Assembly: GCA_963556695.1 (NCBI GenBank)
Contig: CAUWAG010000012.1
Coordinates: 1,302,001-1,366,000, forward strand
DNA length: 64,000 nt
Origin: Anthostomella pinea
Lineage: Eukaryota > Ascomycota > Sordariomycetes > Xylariales > Xylariaceae
Direction: 5' to 3'
Of the stretch, positions 36,701 to 47,077 are shown piece after piece. Below the pieces are notes generated by a model that worked only from the letters and a program-made list of their open reading frames with translations, was not told the DNA's origin and ran no database searches. Made by a program: the position numbers and the translations under genes. Within the stretch, counting starts at the first letter, position 1, and the number at the start of each line of letters is the position of its first letter.

Positions 36701-38153
36701 GCAAACCACAACCTAATCTTGCTGCCAGTCATGCACATGCTTCTCACTCGACCGACAACTGGACCGGACTACCATCAGAAATGAGACCCATCGTTAGCCG
36801 CGTTCTCACTGACCGATTTTGGCAAGCCGGCATCTCGGAAGGCAGTAAAGATGAATTCTATGCCCGGGTTATGGAGAAGAAGCTCACCTTGGAGGGTTTG
36901 GCCTCGACAATTCGAGGATCCATACGCTTTGTGCGAGAGACTTGCTACGCCATTCTCTATTGCATGACGAAACTGGAGATGCAATTCTATGGCTTTAGTG
37001 AGCTGCCCGAGCCGTTGGCCCGCGCTCTTCTAGCCGACTCGTTCAGCCTCTCGGCGCATCAGCTGGTGAATCTCCTAAATCTGGTACGATTTCTGGTGGA
37101 CAACTGTCCAGTACAGCTGCGAGGACAGTTTCTACCTCCCATCCTCGCAGCGTGCTTTCAGCGGGTGGATACCAGAGTGAACGCGGAATGGGCACAACTC
37201 GACGAACAACAAGGCGTCAAGTCCGACGGAGACGCTCTTACCGAGGAGATGAAATCCGAGAGCATCTTGCGACAACTAACGTACACAGCCGTGATGATGG
37301 TGGCTGACTTCCTGGACCCGGCTCGGAAAAGTGAGTAGATCCCCAGCCGCACCTGTGAGCTGTGCATGCCGCTGACACCTGCACAGACGCCCCAGCTGGA
37401 TCATCTGACTCGGGAGAGGCACAGGAATACCCCTCCCTGCGGAGGTTCTGCTTGATGCACTCCTCCATTGCCGAACCCCTTCTGGTATTTTGCACCCACG
37501 TCTTACGGATACGAGATTCGCGATGCTGCGGTGTAATGCTGCGGGTATTCAAGTCCATCATCCCGGATTTTCAAGTTAGCGAGAGCTCTTCACAACACTT
37601 GATCGCGGAGGCATCCAGAAACGGAGGTGATGCATGGTCAATACCTTCCGGCACAGCCTCGGTGATCCGCGAGTACATCTCGTCGGAGGTGGTCAAGGCC
37701 TGTATCACGTCGATCCACGAACCTTACTTTGTCGAGCTGCAGAAGGAACTGGCGTCCCTTATTGCTACCATTGTGAGCAGTTATTCTCGTTTCACGTCCA
37801 CAGCGCGGGACGTACTGGTTTCCCTTCCGAACATGAAGCCGGACGAGGTGGACCGCGGCATTGAGCACATGAGGAAGGCCGGCACCAGCAGCCGCGGACA
37901 GCGAGCGGTCATCCTCGAGCTTTTGCGCGAACTCAAAGGAGTTAGTATCTCAGAGATGGGTAAGCTGAGCAAGAGCATTGGGCAGCCAGTCACTAGGGCC
38001 AAGCGACCACCTCGCAGCAAGTTGGCACAGAAATTCATGACGGATGCGGCACCGGCCAACGGTGGGCCGGGTGCGGCGGGCCAGTCGACGAGTAATGGTC
38101 AAGCAGATGGCGCTGATGACCTCGAGGGCGTTGCCAGACTGTTCGAATCATAG
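33759..38153 (+). CDS. MSN5: Exportin-5/Msn5 family karyopherin
   Basis: Eleven exons: 33759-34652, 34708-34896, 34946-35423, 35491-35612, 35661-35732, 35782-36006, 36062-36165, 36215-36473, 36532-36674, 36729-37330 and 37387-38153. Introns are 48-67 nt and every phase joins, giving about 1284 aa. Msn5/exportin-5 is a RanGTP-dependent beta-karyopherin that exports phosphorylated transcription factors (yeast) or double-stranded RNA and tRNA cargo (animals). A glycine-rich start precedes HEAT-type helices with the N-terminal RanGTP-binding region (PVVRHYALSLLEHAIKHKW, YIRNKIALLWVEIAKRSW). Later blocks include LEALHALYTRTSLIDQEF, YDRIATKVEEMIGSGTLDE, and the C-terminal SSIAEPLLVFCTHVLRIRDS. The tail is disordered. 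The family is firm; yeast-type or animal-type cargo preference cannot be read. Confidence 0.87.
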
Positions 38154-39187
38154 GATATGACGAACCGGCTTCTTCACGGTTTGGCGTTCGGGCGATGGCG
38201 TCGGACAAGGCGCCTGTTTACACCTGGTTGGGCACATTTGCATACCCACACTTGATCCTGTATAGTACTAGCGATGCATTCCCCAGCGACAAGTCGAGGC
38301 TGAGAGCAAGGAAATCGGTGAAGTCAGACAAGGAGGTGCCTCGGTAGGTCACAGTCACGCTGCTGACAGAGGCATGGCCTAATACCCCATACCCAGAAAA
38401 GTTTTAACCTTAGGTAGCTACATACTTACTGTACTAAGTGCTTACCTTAGTGAAATGGATTAGCTGATCCAGTCTTCTTTGGTTCCGTGAGGTGACGCGG
38501 TTTTGAAGGTTCATCTTGAAGTGGATTGAATGGTCCGTGAAGCTTTGTGTTGAGTTAATAATTAGAGTATATGATACGTGGAAGCATATATCTGCTACAC
38601 TTGGAGGCAGTTCCATGTGGTCCAAATGACTATAAAAACGCTTTTACCTGCGGCAGGGGTGAATCAGACTTGTTGGTGGCGTAGGCCATTAGCGAGGGCA
38701 TGTATTATCCATGGGTATAATGGAAGTATGAAGCGGACTCGGGATACCTACATATGTAGATGCATCGAGAGTCTAGACGTGTGACGAATAGGTGCAACGC
38801 TGACAATACTTACTTTGCCGTCATCCAAACGATGCACAAAGGCGCAACATTGAACATCCTGAATGCGGGGAATTCGGCGGGAAAGCCACTGGCGCCGTCC
38901 GTTTTCTAGAACCGATGGAAAAGCGGCAATGTCCATGTGCCACCTTAGCTAGCCAAGGTTCCGTAACTTTAATCCCACATATAACATTTTGACATTCAGC
39001 ATCCAACATCCGTACGCCTATCGCACTTCGCACTTCGTGCTGCTACCAGACGCCACCAATCAACGCACTCCGGTGTCCTGCCGTCTACTTGAAGCTGCGG
39101 CTTGCCTGCTTTCCTCTGCGCGGAGCTCGACTCTCGTTCGGTATGGGAAGCCCAGGCTGCTGCTCAGGCTGACCTTCCCCCGCCAAC
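38154..39187. other. MSN5/LDB17 spacer
   Basis: About 1 kb between same-strand genes with only short unsupported frames. It holds the MSN5 3' region and the LDB17 promoter. Confidence 0.5.
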
Positions 39188-40848
39188 ATGGCCGATTTCG
39201 ACACAACGTATACGATAGAGGATGTGGGACAGTTACGGTCCGGTATGTCTGCAACGAAACCTTCCCATCCTCAATCCTCTGGGGGCCGCATCATTGCTAA
39301 TCAGCATTGACCCTGTCGCGCAGAGCTGGACCACGTCGTCGACACGCAATGCGCCGCCCATGCCCACGAGACCATCGACGACGCCCTGCGAACCTGGCTT
39401 TCCCTAGCCTCCCGCTGCCGCCATGAGTTCTGCCAGTCCGAAGATGTCGTCGCGAGCTGCTCGCGGGCTCTTTTACGCGGCAACCTCTTCAAGACCAACC
39501 CGGACTATGTGCGCACGCAGATTATCTACAGCTTGCTGGAGGCAGACGAAGACGACGCCGGACCCTTGTACATCATCGCCAGCTTCCTGCTGCTCGATGG
39601 ACAATCACATGAGGCGACTTTCCGAAGCATGATGGAGTGGAGCTGTTTCCAGCGGCTGGTAGAATTGATCAATGGCCGGAGGGATATCGATCCGGGTCTG
39701 CACCGGCTGCTTCTGGAGCTCCTGTACGAGATGTCGCGAATCGAGCGCTTGAGCGTCGACGACCTCTTGCACGTCGATGACGGCTTCGTGACCTATCTCT
39801 TTCAGCTCATCGAGGATTATTATGACGACGTACATGACCTGTACCACAAGCCCATCATTCGCGTTCTTGTAGGTCAACCCACCAGTGAGCTGTTTGCCGT
39901 GCTGAGCTGATACATCGGCAGCTTGTTCTGAATGAGCAGTACATGGTCGTGTCTGCCTCGGCCGTCACCGACCCTACGTCGCCGTCTGCCCCCATGACCA
40001 ACAAAGTTGTCAAGTGCCTCAGCCTCCACGGCCTGCTCTTCAAGACCTTTGGCGAGAACATCATACTACTCCTCAACCGAGAGACCGAGACAGCGCTGCA
40101 GTTGTTGATCCTAAAGCTGCTGTATCTCCTATTCACTACCAAGGCGACGTACGAGTACTTCTACACGAACGACCTGCGCGTTCTCCTCGATGTCATCATC
40201 CGCAACCTCCTCGACCTACCGAACGAGCTCATGTCGTTGCGGCACACGTACCTTCGAGTTTTGTATCCGTTGCTCGCGCACACGCAGCTCAACCAGCCAC
40301 CGCATTACAAGGAAGACGAGGTGCAAAAGGTTCTGAGGATACTGGCCGGAACAGGAAACGCGCACTTTGCTCCAGCGGATGAGACGACGCTCCGGCTTGT
40401 AGACCGCGTGGCCAAGGTGAAGTGGCTTGCGAGCGACGGCACGGGCGCGGGTGAGATCGCACGCAAATTCCTCGGCATTAGTCTGTCGCCCACCGACACC
40501 GCCAGCAACATTAGTGTCGTCGACGTGGCGGCTGTCATGGAGAAGCCGGGTGTGAAGACGCCGAGTCGGAAAGCTCACGAGGAGGCCGAGACGGACGCCG
40601 AGAAGGATGCTGTTCCCGGCGCGGGAGCCGAAGGAGGAGCAAAGATACCACCAATGCCAGACAGGGCAAAGAAACCACCGGTAGTGCCCAGACACAAACA
40701 CGGCAGACCATATGATGCTGCGTTTTCGTCGGTGAATGGAAATGGCAGTACGAGCAAGGGACCGCCGCCCAAGGTACCACCACCACGGAAGGGGAGGCTC
40801 AAGCCCGTGGCTCCAGCTTCCGAGGCATCGACAGAGCAGGTGTCCTAG
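39188..40848 (+). CDS. LDB17: SPIN90/Ldb17/Dip1-family Arp2/3 activator
   Basis: Three exons, 39188-39242, 39324-39868 and 39922-40848, with introns of 81 and 53 nt, give 508 aa. Ldb17 (S. pombe Dip1, animal SPIN90) activates Arp2/3 without a pre-existing filament and so seeds endocytic actin patches. The armadillo-like SPIN90/Ldb17 domain covers about residues 20-330: [52 protein letters not shown], then [14 protein letters not shown] and the conserved [40 protein letters not shown] and [21 protein letters not shown]. The C-terminus is proline rich ([35 protein letters not shown]), fitting SH3 partners in the patch. The first intron is predicted at phase 1 after a very short first exon. Confidence 0.9.
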
Positions 40849-41413
40849 TAGGGATGGATGCCAATGAAGCAACGATGGAGCAAGTGGTCAGGCCGCCGAG
40901 AGAGGCCGTAGCTCCATCTCGCGAAAAGCGTATTCACTTTCTTCGTCTGTACGCGGCCAAAGATGAAGGCAGAGAGAGGCACTATGGTGAATGACCAAAT
41001 TGGCATAGGGCATGGCAAGGCATGGCAAGGCATGGCATGGCATATGGCGTTACTGGATTGGGCACATGCTTATGAGTGATGAGGGGTCAAGCATTGCATT
41101 GCATGAGCATGGCGTCGAGGCACGGGTCCTTTTTCTTCATTTGAAGGAAGTAGTCGAGGAGGCCACGACGTGGCTCGTAGGTAATGTGTAGTGAATTGAT
41201 ACCTCGGCGCCCCGGGTTTGCGGTAGCATTTTAAAGACGGACCAACCCCAGCGACTCGGTCCCGCAATTAAGGTCCAACCTTCACATTTAGGGGATAAGC
41301 AGGCCGCTGCTAACGGCACCGAACGGCTTTTAACATCCATGGATCTGCCACCTAAAACTCACAAGTCTACCTTTCTGCCAACTAACGCCCAACCTCGCGT
41401 GCCTGCGTGAAAA
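40849..41413. other. LDB17/GFA spacer
   Basis: 565 bp. A short direct repeat built on GGCAT(A/G)GCAAGGCAT lies near 41005-41040. No gene is supported. Confidence 0.45.
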
Positions 41414-41918
41414 ATGGCTGAGCCCACGGCCCCTAAGCTGACCTACAAGGGCAACTGCCACTGCGGGCTCGTGCGCTTTACCGCAGCGCTGCCCGACATC
41501 CGCATGGGCACGGTGAACAGGTGCAACTGTTCCATCTGCACCAAGAACGGCTATCTCCTCGTCTACCCGAGAGTCGAGGATGTTACCTTCGTTTCGGGTC
41601 TCGGCGGCGAAGGTGACGACAGCTTGAGCGTGTACCGCTTTGGCAGCGGGGTCAAACCGCATCGGTTCTGTCGGCGTTGGGGGACCAGTATTTTCATCGA
41701 CTTTTCCGAGTCGGACCGCGCCGTGGAAAGGGCGGTCGTGGCTATCAATGTGCGTGGGAGTCAAAGACGCAATCTTTACTCTTGTGTTTCCGAGCCTGAC
41801 CTGAACGTACTCATAGCTCAGGACTTTCGCCGGGATCGAGGACATGATGGGCGAACTGAAGTTCCGGGACGTGGATGGAAAGCACATGCTCGGGCCGCCT
41901 TATCGGCCGCCGGAATGA
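41414..41918 (+). CDS. GFA/CENP-V domain protein with altered zinc site
   Basis: Two exons, 41414-41749 and 41817-41918, with a 67-nt intron, give 145 aa. The protein belongs to the glutathione-dependent formaldehyde-activating enzyme (GFA) fold. Members bind structural and catalytic zinc through seven conserved cysteines. Present here are Cys15 and Cys17 (GNCHCGLVRF), Cys37, Cys39 and Cys42 (RCNCSICTKNGYLL), and Cys86 (HRFCRRWGTSIF). The partner expected three residues later (FCxxCG) is Trp89 (TGG, 41678-41680). Loss of this ligand should weaken the structural zinc site, so either the protein is drifting or the base is a sequencing error. Exon 2 ends MLGPPYRPPE. The substrate is unknown; many fungal members are uncharacterised. 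Confidence 0.85.
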
Positions 41919-42856
41919 ACATGGTGCCGAAGCGATCGAATCCTCAACATGTACATGGCCATTGTGAAGCAGCTCTGTTCACGAGAAGTCCATGATCAGT
42001 CAGGCGGGGAACCGGCCTATGCGAAGGACGCTCCGGAGTACCATCAAGCGACTTGCAAACAAGCTAAAAGTATTGTTCCCTCTTGTCGGACCTACCGAGT
42101 TCTCTGTCGTCACTAACTGTGATCTTTCCACTCGCAACGTTATCGTCAAAGACGACCAGCTCGTCAGTGTTGTCGCTGAACCGCGTAACTTTACCACGGT
42201 GGGCTGCCTGCGAGGGCCCCCTTTAGCTATGTTATGAACGATGGCCTGACTATGAGGGTAGATCCGAAACCTATGCAGCCCAAATTGCGCGTGTGAATTG
42301 GACATGAAAAGCCCGGCTGCGTGGATTACAGCGTAGCATTGCAGCAAAAATAACCGCCGTGCCGCAGGATGGTGTTCAGACATGGCATCCAATCATATAG
42401 CTGAGCGACGAGCGACACGAGCGCAAGCTTTCCCCTCTTCTTCTTCCTTCTCATCCTCCTCTTCTTCGTAGACTGTACTACTGTAGATGGTTTCTTCACA
42501 GCTGACCTCCCTCAATCCGTGTCAAAGCCTCCGGTGAAACACAATGTGATCAACGTGTACCGACTTATAGAATGGCGACCCTTTCCTTGACCCATTGGGA
42601 AAAGCTACGAGACACTTTGACACCCTTGACACCCCTATTCGCTTCAGTGGACTACGACGCCTTCCGTACGCACGGCCTTGGCGACATTTCACGACCGCGA
42701 GGTCTGTCCACACAGCTCTGAGCGGTAACTCTACTTCCAGCCTGCAGCGATACGTTTTCGAGACCGAACGAAACGGTGGCATGTTCTCGTCGCGCTGGCC
42801 AAGAACTAATCAAGCGATTACTTGATAGAGCGAGCTCGGTCGCACAATCAATTACA
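41919..42856. other. Spacer before HET gene
   Basis: About 940 bp with a CT-rich run near 42430-42470. Unsupported short frames only. The frame of the HET gene is open upstream to 42776 but has no ATG before 42857. Confidence 0.45.
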
Positions 42857-44711
42857 ATGGACTATCGAATTTTATATGGTTATCCATATGGTCTTCCATG
42901 GTTAAGACTCGATGCGAAGAAGAAGCAGTTCCGTCTGCTCAGTCTCCACCTAGGAGAACCGAACGCAGAAGTCAGCTGCTCTTTACTCCGTGATTCCCTC
43001 GAGGGCATGCCCCTACAAAAATATGAGACCATCTCGTATGTCTGGGGAGACACTACGACGAAGAAGACAATCCGTCTGAACGGCTATGAGATCGGGGTAG
43101 GCGCAAGCGCGAAACGAGTGCTGCGGCGCTTCCGGCTGCCGCACCGGTCTCGTTTCCTTTGGATTGACGCCGTCTGCATTATTCAGAACGACTTGGAGGA
43201 GCGCAGTCAGCAAGTCGCTTTGATGGCCGACATCTACTCCAAGGCTGCGCATGGCCTCATCTGGCTCGGCGATGATGACGGGTACGCACATGCTGCGCGA
43301 GACTGCATCAACGCAGTATACGAAGATGCGCGAGGACAGACGGACAACTTTCGCCTACTGAAAGAGACGGTCTATGACGATACAGGTCGTCTGCGCTACT
43401 CGGCCACGGGCCTTGCGATCGACATAGATCCTGCCCCTCTAGCCCGGCTACTGGAATGCCCATGGTTCCAGCGTCTGTGGGTGGTACAAGAGGCATCACT
43501 AGCAGACACGAGCACATGCTATTGGGGCGATGTCAAACTATGGCTAACGAAAGTCCTCACGACTTGGTTGACGCACAAATATGCATATCTATCATTCGAG
43601 GTGCTGACGATGATGCCGAGAATAGATAACGCGTCGATGATGTGGGAGTTGGCTGATAAGGCCAATAGCCCATTCAGAGGCAGCTGGGCCAAGGACATAG
43701 ATCTCATATTCCTTCTGGATATGGTCCGCTCATTTCATGCACACGATTCGCGAGATCATGTATTCGGCATTATCGGGCTGTACCAAAGATTTACCAATGA
43801 CTTGGTGCCTGACGTTCCGCTCCCGGTGGAGTTGGTGCCCGACTATACGAAACCGTGGGCCGAGGTATACCGTGACGCTACGCGGTTCGCTGTGGAAGAA
43901 ACTCGTGATCTGTCTTTACTTTACGAGTTGTATCGCCGCCCGGCTGAAATTGCAGACGACATGCCATTTACCAACATGGGTACCGCGCTGGGATCGGCCT
44001 TTAGATAGTGACCACGATGCAGAGAGTTTATCAAACTGGTTCAATGCAGATCTGGGCACGACAATGGAGCTTCTTGGTTTATCAGCATCTGGGATCGACG
44101 TTTTGTGTGTGAAAGGAGTCTTGGTCACAGACGTTGCTGCCGTATCAGAGCGCCTTACGAGACACACTTTATGGGAAGATAGCATGTCGGGAAGGATCGA
44201 TTCTTTCAGGAACCTCCTCTCAGGCTCAGTGCCTCCTGGGGATGCTGCAGCAAGGCTCGGAAGTGCGCTCGCCATTACGTTGTGCGCCGGTGTTGATCGT
44301 TCAGAAAAACGTGTGACTGATAATTATGCTTCCCGCGCATTATCAGTATTCGAGGATTACCTAACAAAAGCCGGGACAACGCCGCCTTGGATAAGTGAGC
44401 TCAATGATCAGGCCCACTCCACCACTGTGATGGCTTCACAGTATCATTACAAGATGTTGGAAGTCTGCCATAATCGCTGCTTCTCCGTTACCGCAGATGC
44501 TCGGCCAGGCCTGGGACCGCATTTCATGCTGAAAGGGGATGTCGTCGCTGTGCTGTTCGGCTGCCAGCTCCCGGTGATACTTCGACCACTGCAGGAAAGC
44601 GGTCACTACGAAATACTGGGCATAGCCTACGTGCATGGCATCATGGAGGGCGAAGCGGTACAAGCGCATCGACAAGCGGGAGCTGAAGACGAACTCTTCT
44701 ATATCCACTGA
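42857..44711 (+). pseudogene. HET-domain protein gene, frameshifted
   Basis: HET-domain proteins trigger heterokaryon incompatibility (programmed cell death after fusion of unlike strains). From the ATG at 42857 the frame shows the three classic HET blocks: KYETISYVWGD, FLWIDAVCIIQND with QVALMADIYSKAAHGLIWLG, and ECPWFQRLWVVQEASLAD, followed by DHVFGIIGL. It stops at 44008. The family continues in another frame from about 43970 (PTWVPRWDRPLDSD) to the stop at 44711, with typical C-terminal HET-protein text. The two frames meet at a TTT run (43969-43971) where one extra T would explain the shift. No intron of reasonable length resolves it. A complete coding length of about 617 codons is present, so this is a recent break, a sequencing error, or a natural null allele. 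Confidence 0.82.
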
Positions 44712-45583
44712 GATCAGACGTGGTAGTCGTGAACACCGCGATGACCGTCTAGGGATCCACAAAGCCGGGAGTGGATTCACGGAGTCGGAAGCTTGCTTGT
44801 GGGCAAGGAGGTTCAGACACTCGGTGTTGTCGCGCTCGACGGTGAGCCCCTGAGAGACTCCATTGGCAACAGCGGCGTAAGGTGAGGGTGTGGTGGAGCC
44901 CGGAGCAGGTCCGGAGGTCTGAGATGCCGTGAGCTACCGAGAGCAAGATATTTGTGCGCACTTGAGTATCCGACGATTGTTTCCATCATGTATACATAAC
45001 TGAAAGGTAGCCTCAATCTGCATGCCCAAGCTCCAAGGGCTGGGGAGGTGTGGGGTCTACTATTATAGATATGTATATCTGTCTGCAATCCTGGTTCATT
45101 CATGCGGAATAGGGGTAGATTGCCTTTCTGCTTGTTCCCTTTGACCCGCTAACCACCAAATCCAGCACTGCTCACAATATTGCTGGAAACAGGACTGCCT
45201 CATGCATTTTTATTGATGGTTTGAAGTGAGTTGAGCTCATCTCAAATTCACCTTGATACCTGTCTAGAGGAGAAGATCCCGAGCCCACAACCACTTTCGA
45301 AGACCATGTACGCACCGGGCACGCAAGCTCATTGGAATTGTGATGCAGGAATTACGCAGGCGCCATTCCGTACCCTGCTAACGGAGCAGTCTTTTTCGTT
45401 CAGGAGCTCGCGCCTTGGTACACTCAGCCCTCATAAGTCTCCGTACGTGCATGTTGGCCAGATTCCATCACCAGTGGGATAGTTGGAAATACCGGAATAA
45501 GCATACAGGAACAAGCAGCTTTAGTCTGATATACTACATACTTCTGATGCTTATTCTAGTGTGCTTATTCCAATTAGATAAGT
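44712..45583. other. Spacer carrying inverted-repeat element
   Basis: No gene is supported. The right part contains most of the small inverted-repeat element described separately. Confidence 0.45.
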
Positions 45584-45638
45584 TTACCGTTGTTTGCTAA
45601 GACGGGTGTTGTACGGAGACTTATGAGGGCTCAGTGTA
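45419..45638. mobile_element. MITE-like inverted-repeat element, copy 1
   Basis: About 220 bp bounded by arms of roughly 27 bp that match in inverse orientation with one mismatch (45420-45446 and 45611-45637), beginning ACACTCAGCCCTCATAAG on the left. TA dinucleotides at both edges would fit a Tc1/mariner-type target duplication. Inside lies a second, imperfect palindrome at 45494-45571 (GGAATAAGCATAC ... GTGTGCTTATTCC). A diverged copy lies at 55190-55370. The right arm overlaps the 3' end of the neighbouring coding region. Confidence 0.7.
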
Positions 45639-47077
45639 GCGGATTGTCTGGCTGCTCTGAGCTTCGGGATAAGGGGCTCGTCGTCGGAGTCGGGGGCGTC
45701 ACCAGTATCTAGTCGCGAAGCTGCTCTGAGCTTCGGGATGAAGGGCTCATCGTCGGAGTCGAGAGCGTTGCCGGTATCTAGTCGCGAAGCTGAGGATTGA
45801 ATGTCGAAGTCGGCCTGGTCTGCACGTTTATGGCTGCGGGTGTTTTGGCGAGGCCCGTCGACGTCTGCATGCCTACCATCACGTCGTTCTCCGACGATGA
45901 TACAATCCGCCCCACGGTCCAAGGAGTCTTCCGAGTCTGATTGCGCAACTAAAGGGGCGCGACGCTTTCGCCGACCTGTCTTGAAGCTCCTCTGAGACAC
46001 AGGGACCACCACATCGCTGTCCTCATTGGGAGGTTGTCGAGTCGCTCGGGGTTCGGGGCACGGCGTAGTCGCTCGTGTAGACATTCTACGTCGCTTTCGC
46101 CCGCCCTTCGGCGACTGAGATTTGTCTGAACCGGAGTCAGACTCGCTGTATGTGTGAGTAATATACGAGGAAGCCAACTTTCCGTTCGACCGGGTCAGCC
46201 TCCTCGAGGGTGTTGGGGTCTGCTTGACCGCAGACGACCGTACGATCTCGTCAAGAGATGGCAGCGAGACGGCCGAGCTTTCGTCATCATCCCAATTGGT
46301 GAGATTTTCACTAGTCCCGGGCTCCTCGGTCCGTGGCAACTCCTCTAGTACCCCGGTATCGTCTTGCTCACTCCCAGCGTCGTCGAGGTCGTCGAGGTCG
46401 GCCTCTTCATCCTCTTCATCCTCTTCATCCTCAAGAATATCCATCTCGTTCCCCTCATCCTCATCTTCTTCATCTTCATCCTCTTCGTCGGGTACTACGA
46501 AACCATCATCGGTGGCATATGACTCGTCGTTATCCGACGCTAGCCTGTCATCACCCAGGCCCAGCTTCTCACCCACCGGATTCACGATGGCCGCTGGAGC
46601 TCGAGAATGATACGATTTGTGCGGACGCTTCTGCTTCCAGATAATGTACATTCGTTCGATGTCGCGGAGTATATGGCGCCATTTGTCGCAATTCTTTAGT
46701 AGCCATTTCCATCTTCTTGGGTAATACAGGACCCGTAAATCGTGGCCTTCATACTTGCCGAACCAGATGATGGTCGACATAGGACTGATTCGTTCGTCGA
46801 GCCACTCAAGGTATATGTCATGCACATCGCGATACGCGACCATCTGCAAGGGTGACATTATTAGTTCAGTGCTATCGGTTTCACACCGCCAGGAGCGTTT
46901 TTCACCTACGTCCGCCGAATGTGATTTTCGGGAGAGATGAACCATATACCATCGATAATCGTCTGCTAGTTCATCCAGGCGCTCCCCCTTGAACTTCCCA
47001 AACCACATGACTGTAGCCCCAGGTTCGGCATCAAGTTCCTCCAGATTCCCTCCGTCAGCAAGAGGAACGTGCTCCAT
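45584..47077 (-). CDS. Acidic protein with two FGK-type (ExoX C-terminal-like) motifs
   Basis: The first ATG in a long open frame (47077) gives 497 aa. Two related segments occur: residues ~20-45 (VMWFGKFKGERLDELADDY) and ~95-130 (TIIWFGKYEGHDLRVLYYPR). They resemble the small FGKYKG motif of the exonuclease X C-terminal-like/DUF3820 module. Between them, 46909-46844 is flanked by GT and AG and is exactly 66 nt, so 22 residues may be an intron; both readings stay in frame. The middle is extremely acidic (residues ~195-240, runs of DEEDEDEE), followed by a Ser/Arg-rich region with basic clusters (GGRKRRR, GRRKRR) typical of nuclear proteins. Near the end is a perfect-frame 23-residue tandem repeat. 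The last ~18 codons and the stop lie inside the inverted-repeat element. Function is unknown. Confidence 0.65.
   Translation of the reverse strand: MEHVPLADGGNLEELDAEPGATVMWFGKFKGERLDELADDYRWYMVHLSRKSHSADVGEKRSWRCETDSTELIMSPLQMVAYRDVHDIYLEWLDERISPMSTIIWFGKYEGHDLRVLYYPRRWKWLLKNCDKWRHILRDIERMYIIWKQKRPHKSYHSRAPAAIVNPVGEKLGLGDDRLASDNDESYATDDGFVVPDEEDEDEEDEDEGNEMDILEDEEDEEDEEADLDDLDDAGSEQDDTGVLEELPRTEEPGTSENLTNWDDDESSAVSLPSLDEIVRSSAVKQTPTPSRRLTRSNGKLASSYITHTYSESDSGSDKSQSPKGGRKRRRMSTRATTPCPEPRATRQPPNEDSDVVVPVSQRSFKTGRRKRRAPLVAQSDSEDSLDRGADCIIVGERRDGRHADVDGPRQNTRSHKRADQADFDIQSSASRLDTGNALDSDDEPFIPKLRAASRLDTGDAPDSDDEPLIPKLRAARQSATLSPHKSPYNTRLSKQR
45651..45788 (-). repeat. 69-bp tandem repeat in coding region
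   Basis: Two adjacent copies of a 69-bp unit with start points at 45651 and 45720 encode two 23-residue copies of ASRLDTG(D/N)A-DSDDEP-IPKLRA. The few differences between copies indicate a fairly recent duplication that kept the frame. Confidence 0.85.

Noticed and set aside
43865..43960. Intron that would repair the HET frameshift
   Set aside because: The segment encodes family-like HET sequence (EVYRDATRFAVEETRDL), so removing it would delete real protein.
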